A stretch of DNA of 25,171 nucleotides, taken from NCBI GenBank assembly GCA_026392265.1, contig JAPLCL010000131.1:1-25171 (forward strand). Reading direction: 5' to 3'. The notes below the pieces were generated by a model. It had not been told where the DNA came from. It did no database searches and was given only the letters and a program-made list of their open reading frames with translations. Shown piece after piece: positions 23,789-25,171 of the stretch. The DNA is from Actinomycetota bacterium. GTDB taxonomy: Bacteria; Actinomycetota; Thermoleophilia; UBA2241. The position numbers and the translations under genes are program-made. Numbering within the stretch: the first letter of the stretch is position 1; every line of letters starts with the position of its first letter.

Positions 23789-24736
23789 ATGGCAGCTCAG
23801 GCCCGCGCGGTAGAGCGCGTCATCGAGCCGACACCCGTGATCGAGGGCGCCGGGGTGCGCCTGCGGCGCAGCATCGCCACGGCGACGCTTGACTACCTCG
23901 ACCCGTTCCTGCTCCTCGACAACTTCGAGTCCGACGACCCCGACGACTACCTCGCGGGGTTTCCCTGGCACCCCCATCGCGGCATCGAGACCGTCACGTA
24001 CATGCTCGCCGGGGAGGTGGACCACCGCGACAGCATCGGCAACGCCGGGATGATCGGCGCCGGCGACGTACAGTGGATGACGGCCGGCGGCGGCATCATG
24101 CACGAGGAGATGCCGCGCCCCGGCGCCGGCGGCCGCATGGGCGGCTTCCAGCTGTGGGTCAACCTCCCGGCGGAGCTCAAGATGACCCGGCCGCGGTACC
24201 AGGACCTCGGCGCGGCGCAGATCCCTGAAGTCCGCCGCGCCGACGGCACCGTGATCCGCGTGGTCGCCGGCGAGGTCGACGGAGTGACCGGCGCGGTGAC
24301 CGAGATCTACGCCGAGCCCGAGTATCTGGACGTGTCGCTGCCGGCCGGCGTGAGCTTCTCGCAGCCGGTGCCGCGCGGGCACTCGGCTTTCGCCTACGCC
24401 TTCGAAGGCGAGGGCCAGTTTGGCGTGGGCTGCGATCTGGGGTACCGCGGCGACCTGGACGGCGAACTGCTCAGCGCCCCACGCATGGCGGTTTTTGGCG
24501 ACGGCGACGAGGTCCACGTGCAGGCCGGCGACCACGCGGTGCGCTTCCTGCTCGTCAGCGGCAGGCCGCTGGGTGAGCCGATCGCGCGCTATGGGCCGTT
24601 CGTGATGAACACGCGCGAGGAGCTACAGCTCGCGCTTCGCGATCTGCAGGGCGACACCTTCGTGTGGCGAGACGACGCGGAGTGGGCGCGCCGCCGCCGC
24701 ACGTGGTCGCCGGACGGCGCGGACTTCAGCCGCTGA
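23789..24736 (+). CDS. Pirin-family cupin protein
   Basis: The protein (315 aa) starts at ATG 23789 behind AAGGAG. The N-terminal cupin has the pirin metal site: 'FPWHPHRGIETVTYML' with His61 and His63, and 'GGGIMHEEMP' with His105 and Glu107, the same spacing as His56/58/101 and Glu103 of human pirin. The C-terminal cupin (about 190-285) begins 'LDVSLPAGVSFSQPVPRGHSAFAYAFEGEG'. Bacterial pirins can act as quercetinases or as metal-dependent modulators of partner proteins; which applies here cannot be told. The stop overlaps the end of the convergent EEP gene by 11 bp. Confidence 0.9.
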   Translation: MAAQARAVERVIEPTPVIEGAGVRLRRSIATATLDYLDPFLLLDNFESDDPDDYLAGFPWHPHRGIETVTYMLAGEVDHRDSIGNAGMIGAGDVQWMTAGGGIMHEEMPRPGAGGRMGGFQLWVNLPAELKMTRPRYQDLGAAQIPEVRRADGTVIRVVAGEVDGVTGAVTEIYAEPEYLDVSLPAGVSFSQPVPRGHSAFAYAFEGEGQFGVGCDLGYRGDLDGELLSAPRMAVFGDGDEVHVQAGDHAVRFLLVSGRPLGEPIARYGPFVMNTREELQLALRDLQGDTFVWRDDAEWARRRRTWSPDGADFSR

Positions 24737-25171
24737 GCCGCAACGTGGCGACCACCGGCCAGTGGTCCGAGGGCAGGCCCGAGTGCCCGTCCCGCGGCAG
24801 CTGGTGGGCGATCTCCGCGTGAAGGACCTCCCACTCGGGCGACGCCAGCACGTAGTCGATGCGCGTGCCGTCGGTGGCGCCGTCCCAGTGGTGATGGGTG
24901 CCCGCTCCCGGGCCGCGCTCGCCGAGGTGCGCCAGCGTGTCGCGCAGGCCTCCGGCGACCAGGCGTTCGACGGCCGGGTCGCCGGCCGTCGCGTTGAGGT
25001 CGCCGAGCAGATCCACGGCAGTGCCGCGTCGAGCCAGCCGAGCAGGGCGTCGGCGCTGCGCCGGCGCGACGCTGCCGAGGCGCCGTCCCAGTGGGCGTTA
25101 GCGACGCCGAACTCGTGACCGCCGGCGCGGTCACGGAAGCGGCAGAGCGTGACCAGGCGAGTGACGGGATT
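24726..25171 (-). pseudogene. Endonuclease/exonuclease/phosphatase (EEP) domain protein, partial and frameshifted
   Basis: Only the C-terminal portion lies in the window. From the window edge one frame reads 'LVTLCRFRDRAGGHEFGVANAHWDGASAASRRRSADALLGWLDAALP', typical of EEP strands and the NxHxD active-site segment. It then loses frame near 25017-25020. The next frame takes over with 'DLLGDLNATAGDPAVERL', 'RIDYVLASPEWEVLHAEI' and 'PSDHWPVVATLRL', the GDFN-like, D-Y-V and SDH catalytic motifs. One inserted base would join them as 'ALPVVDLLGDLNA', so a 1-bp deletion or a sequencing error is likely. EEP proteins hydrolyse phosphodiesters or phosphomonoesters in nucleic acids, lipids or sugars. 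Substrate unknown. Confidence 0.75.

Noticed and set aside
1..25171. tRNA, rRNA, insertion sequence, phage or defence genes
   Set aside because: No cloverleaf-like sequence, transposase motif, terminal inverted repeats with target duplication, or nuclease/defence signature was recognised by eye; a tRNAscan or profile search could still find weak cases.

Overview
The window looks like chromosomal DNA of a high-GC actinobacterium. The codon use (GC-rich third positions), GTG and TTG starts, -10-like hexamers sitting 6-7 nt ahead of start codons without a Shine-Dalgarno, and the PHP/glycosyltransferase, PRC-barrel, TPR-zincin and giant acyl-CoA dehydratase activase genes would fit the Thermoleophilia or an anaerobic relative. 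This placement is inference from gene content, not a phylogeny. I see no rRNA, tRNA, CRISPR, insertion sequence or phage gene.

Layout. 1-6.6 kb: a PadR regulator; a PHP-domain protein fused to an apparently incomplete GT4 glycosyltransferase; a two-ACT-domain GcvR-like regulator; a HAD phosphatase fused to an AIR-synthase/HypE-like domain; and an exported papain-family cysteine protease. 6.6-8.2 kb: a type IV pilin-like gene with a jelly-roll-like domain, broken by an exact 44-bp tandem duplication, then a PRC-barrel protein. 8.2-12.0 kb: a polyamine/amino-acid catabolic cluster made of an APC permease, a divergent PuuB/DAO-type FAD oxidoreductase and a TetR regulator. Two sites sharing an 11-bp core built on GAACGTTC lie in the two non-coding gaps of this cluster and look like the TetR operators. 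12.1-18.0 kb: a TPR-zincin protein, a small unknown protein and a 1470-residue double BcrAD-type activase. 18.0-21.8 kb: a MarR-DHA2 efflux operon whose promoter lies inside a 17-bp perfect inverted repeat, and a second APC permease with a consensus -35 and a palindromic candidate operator. 21.9-25.2 kb: an N-terminal relic of an MttB-type methyltransferase, an MFS transporter, a pirin, and the 3' part of an endonuclease/exonuclease/phosphatase gene that appears frameshifted and runs off the window.

The overall theme is small-molecule uptake, catabolism and efflux under local one-component regulators, with an unusual number of damaged genes: the duplicated pilin, the MttB relic, the frameshifted EEP gene and possibly the glycosyltransferase half. 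I did not find a convincing new defence or mobile system. The most informative signals are the 44-bp duplication, the paired TetR operators, the MarR promoter palindrome, the HAD-AIRS fusion and the recurring leaderless start geometry.
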